Source of the DNA: Omnitrophica bacterium GWA2_41_15 | GTDB taxonomy: Bacteria > Omnitrophota > Gorgyraeia > Gygaellales > Profunditerraquicolaceae | Assembly (NCBI GenBank): GCA_919901915.1 | Contig: CAKKQB010000038.1 | Span: forward strand, 2,948-39,016 | Direction: 5' to 3' | DNA: 36,069 nucleotides | Shown here: one piece after another, positions 35,969-36,069 of the stretch | Numbering within the stretch: position 1 is the stretch's first letter | Layout of the letters: every line of letters starts with the position of its first letter | Made by a program: the position numbers and the translations under genes | Notes under the pieces: generated by a model | What the model saw: only the letters and a program-made list of their open reading frames with translations | Told to the model about the DNA's origin: nothing | Databases searched by the model: none

Positions 35969-36069
35969 ATGAAAAATAAACTTAGTACAAGAGTAGTAGT
36001 AATTACCGTCGTGTTCTTTTTGTTCGCAAATATTTCCTTGGGTTGGGCAAAGTCAGACGAGCAGAGGAC
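35969..36069 (+). CDS. Start of a secreted protein under c-di-GMP control (truncated by window edge)
   Basis: 33 codons are visible before the window ends. The N-terminus MKNKLSTRVVVITVVFFLFA has a basic start and hydrophobic core of a signal peptide, followed by NISLGWAKSDEQR with a probable cleavage after WA. AAAGGAGG lies 8 bases before the ATG. The c-di-GMP-I riboswitch upstream suggests a surface or extracellular protein such as a pilus, adhesin or matrix component. The product cannot be named from this fragment. Confidence 0.8.
   Translation, partial: MKNKLSTRVVVITVVFFLFANISLGWAKSDEQR

Overview
The window looks like the replication-origin region of a free-living, anaerobic, Gram-negative-type bacterium. 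My impression is an uncultured Omnitrophota-like lineage, but that rests on gene style (an acetogenic-type MetV protein, an outer-membrane barrel with an N-terminal signal peptide, a Gram-negative-type long GyrB, a high load of dispersed palindromes) and not on a database match. Nearly all space is filled by intact housekeeping genes.

Layout. 46-10756 (minus strand): glmS, a HEPN/MNT toxin-antitoxin-like pair, tRNA-Glu, gyrA, gyrB, dciA-like DUF721, dnaN and dnaA; recF is absent. 10757-10992 is an AT-rich gap with two consensus DnaA boxes, the likely oriC. 10993-20572 (plus strand): metV, an IscU-like scaffold, 5-formyl-THF cyclo-ligase, RNase Y, YmdB phosphodiesterase, a secreted GH39-like protein, xseA and comM. 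20593-31260 (minus strand): a DUF6941-like protein, folE, mnmE, folC, purH, a YchF-like protein without a GTPase core, then a tight four-gene cluster read as ATP-grasp ligase, ATP-grasp ligase, lysine 2,3-aminomutase, omptin-like outer-membrane protein. 31261-36069 (plus strand): a probable 6S RNA, rarA, groES-groEL, a strong terminator, a repeat cluster, a cyclic-di-GMP-I riboswitch with terminator, and the start of a secreted protein cut by the window edge.

Two things stand out. First, the genome is permeated by short palindromic and heptameric repeats that do not stay between genes. They lie in frame inside dnaA (linker), xseA, comM and folC (three heptamer arrays), supply the signal peptide of the GH39-like protein, and appear to supply the gyrA ribosome-binding site. 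Copies of the same words sit in intergenic elements with terminal inverted repeats related to CTGTTGCGAAAT. This resembles the in-frame palindromic elements known from Rickettsia and the heptamer repeats known from cyanobacteria, but in a different setting. Second, the lysine 2,3-aminomutase / double ATP-grasp / omptin-like barrel operon has no obvious counterpart among the beta-lysine pathways I know and may make a beta-lysine-containing peptide or wall modification.

Limits: all family assignments come from reading motifs by eye. RNA structures were folded by hand and promoters judged by consensus only.
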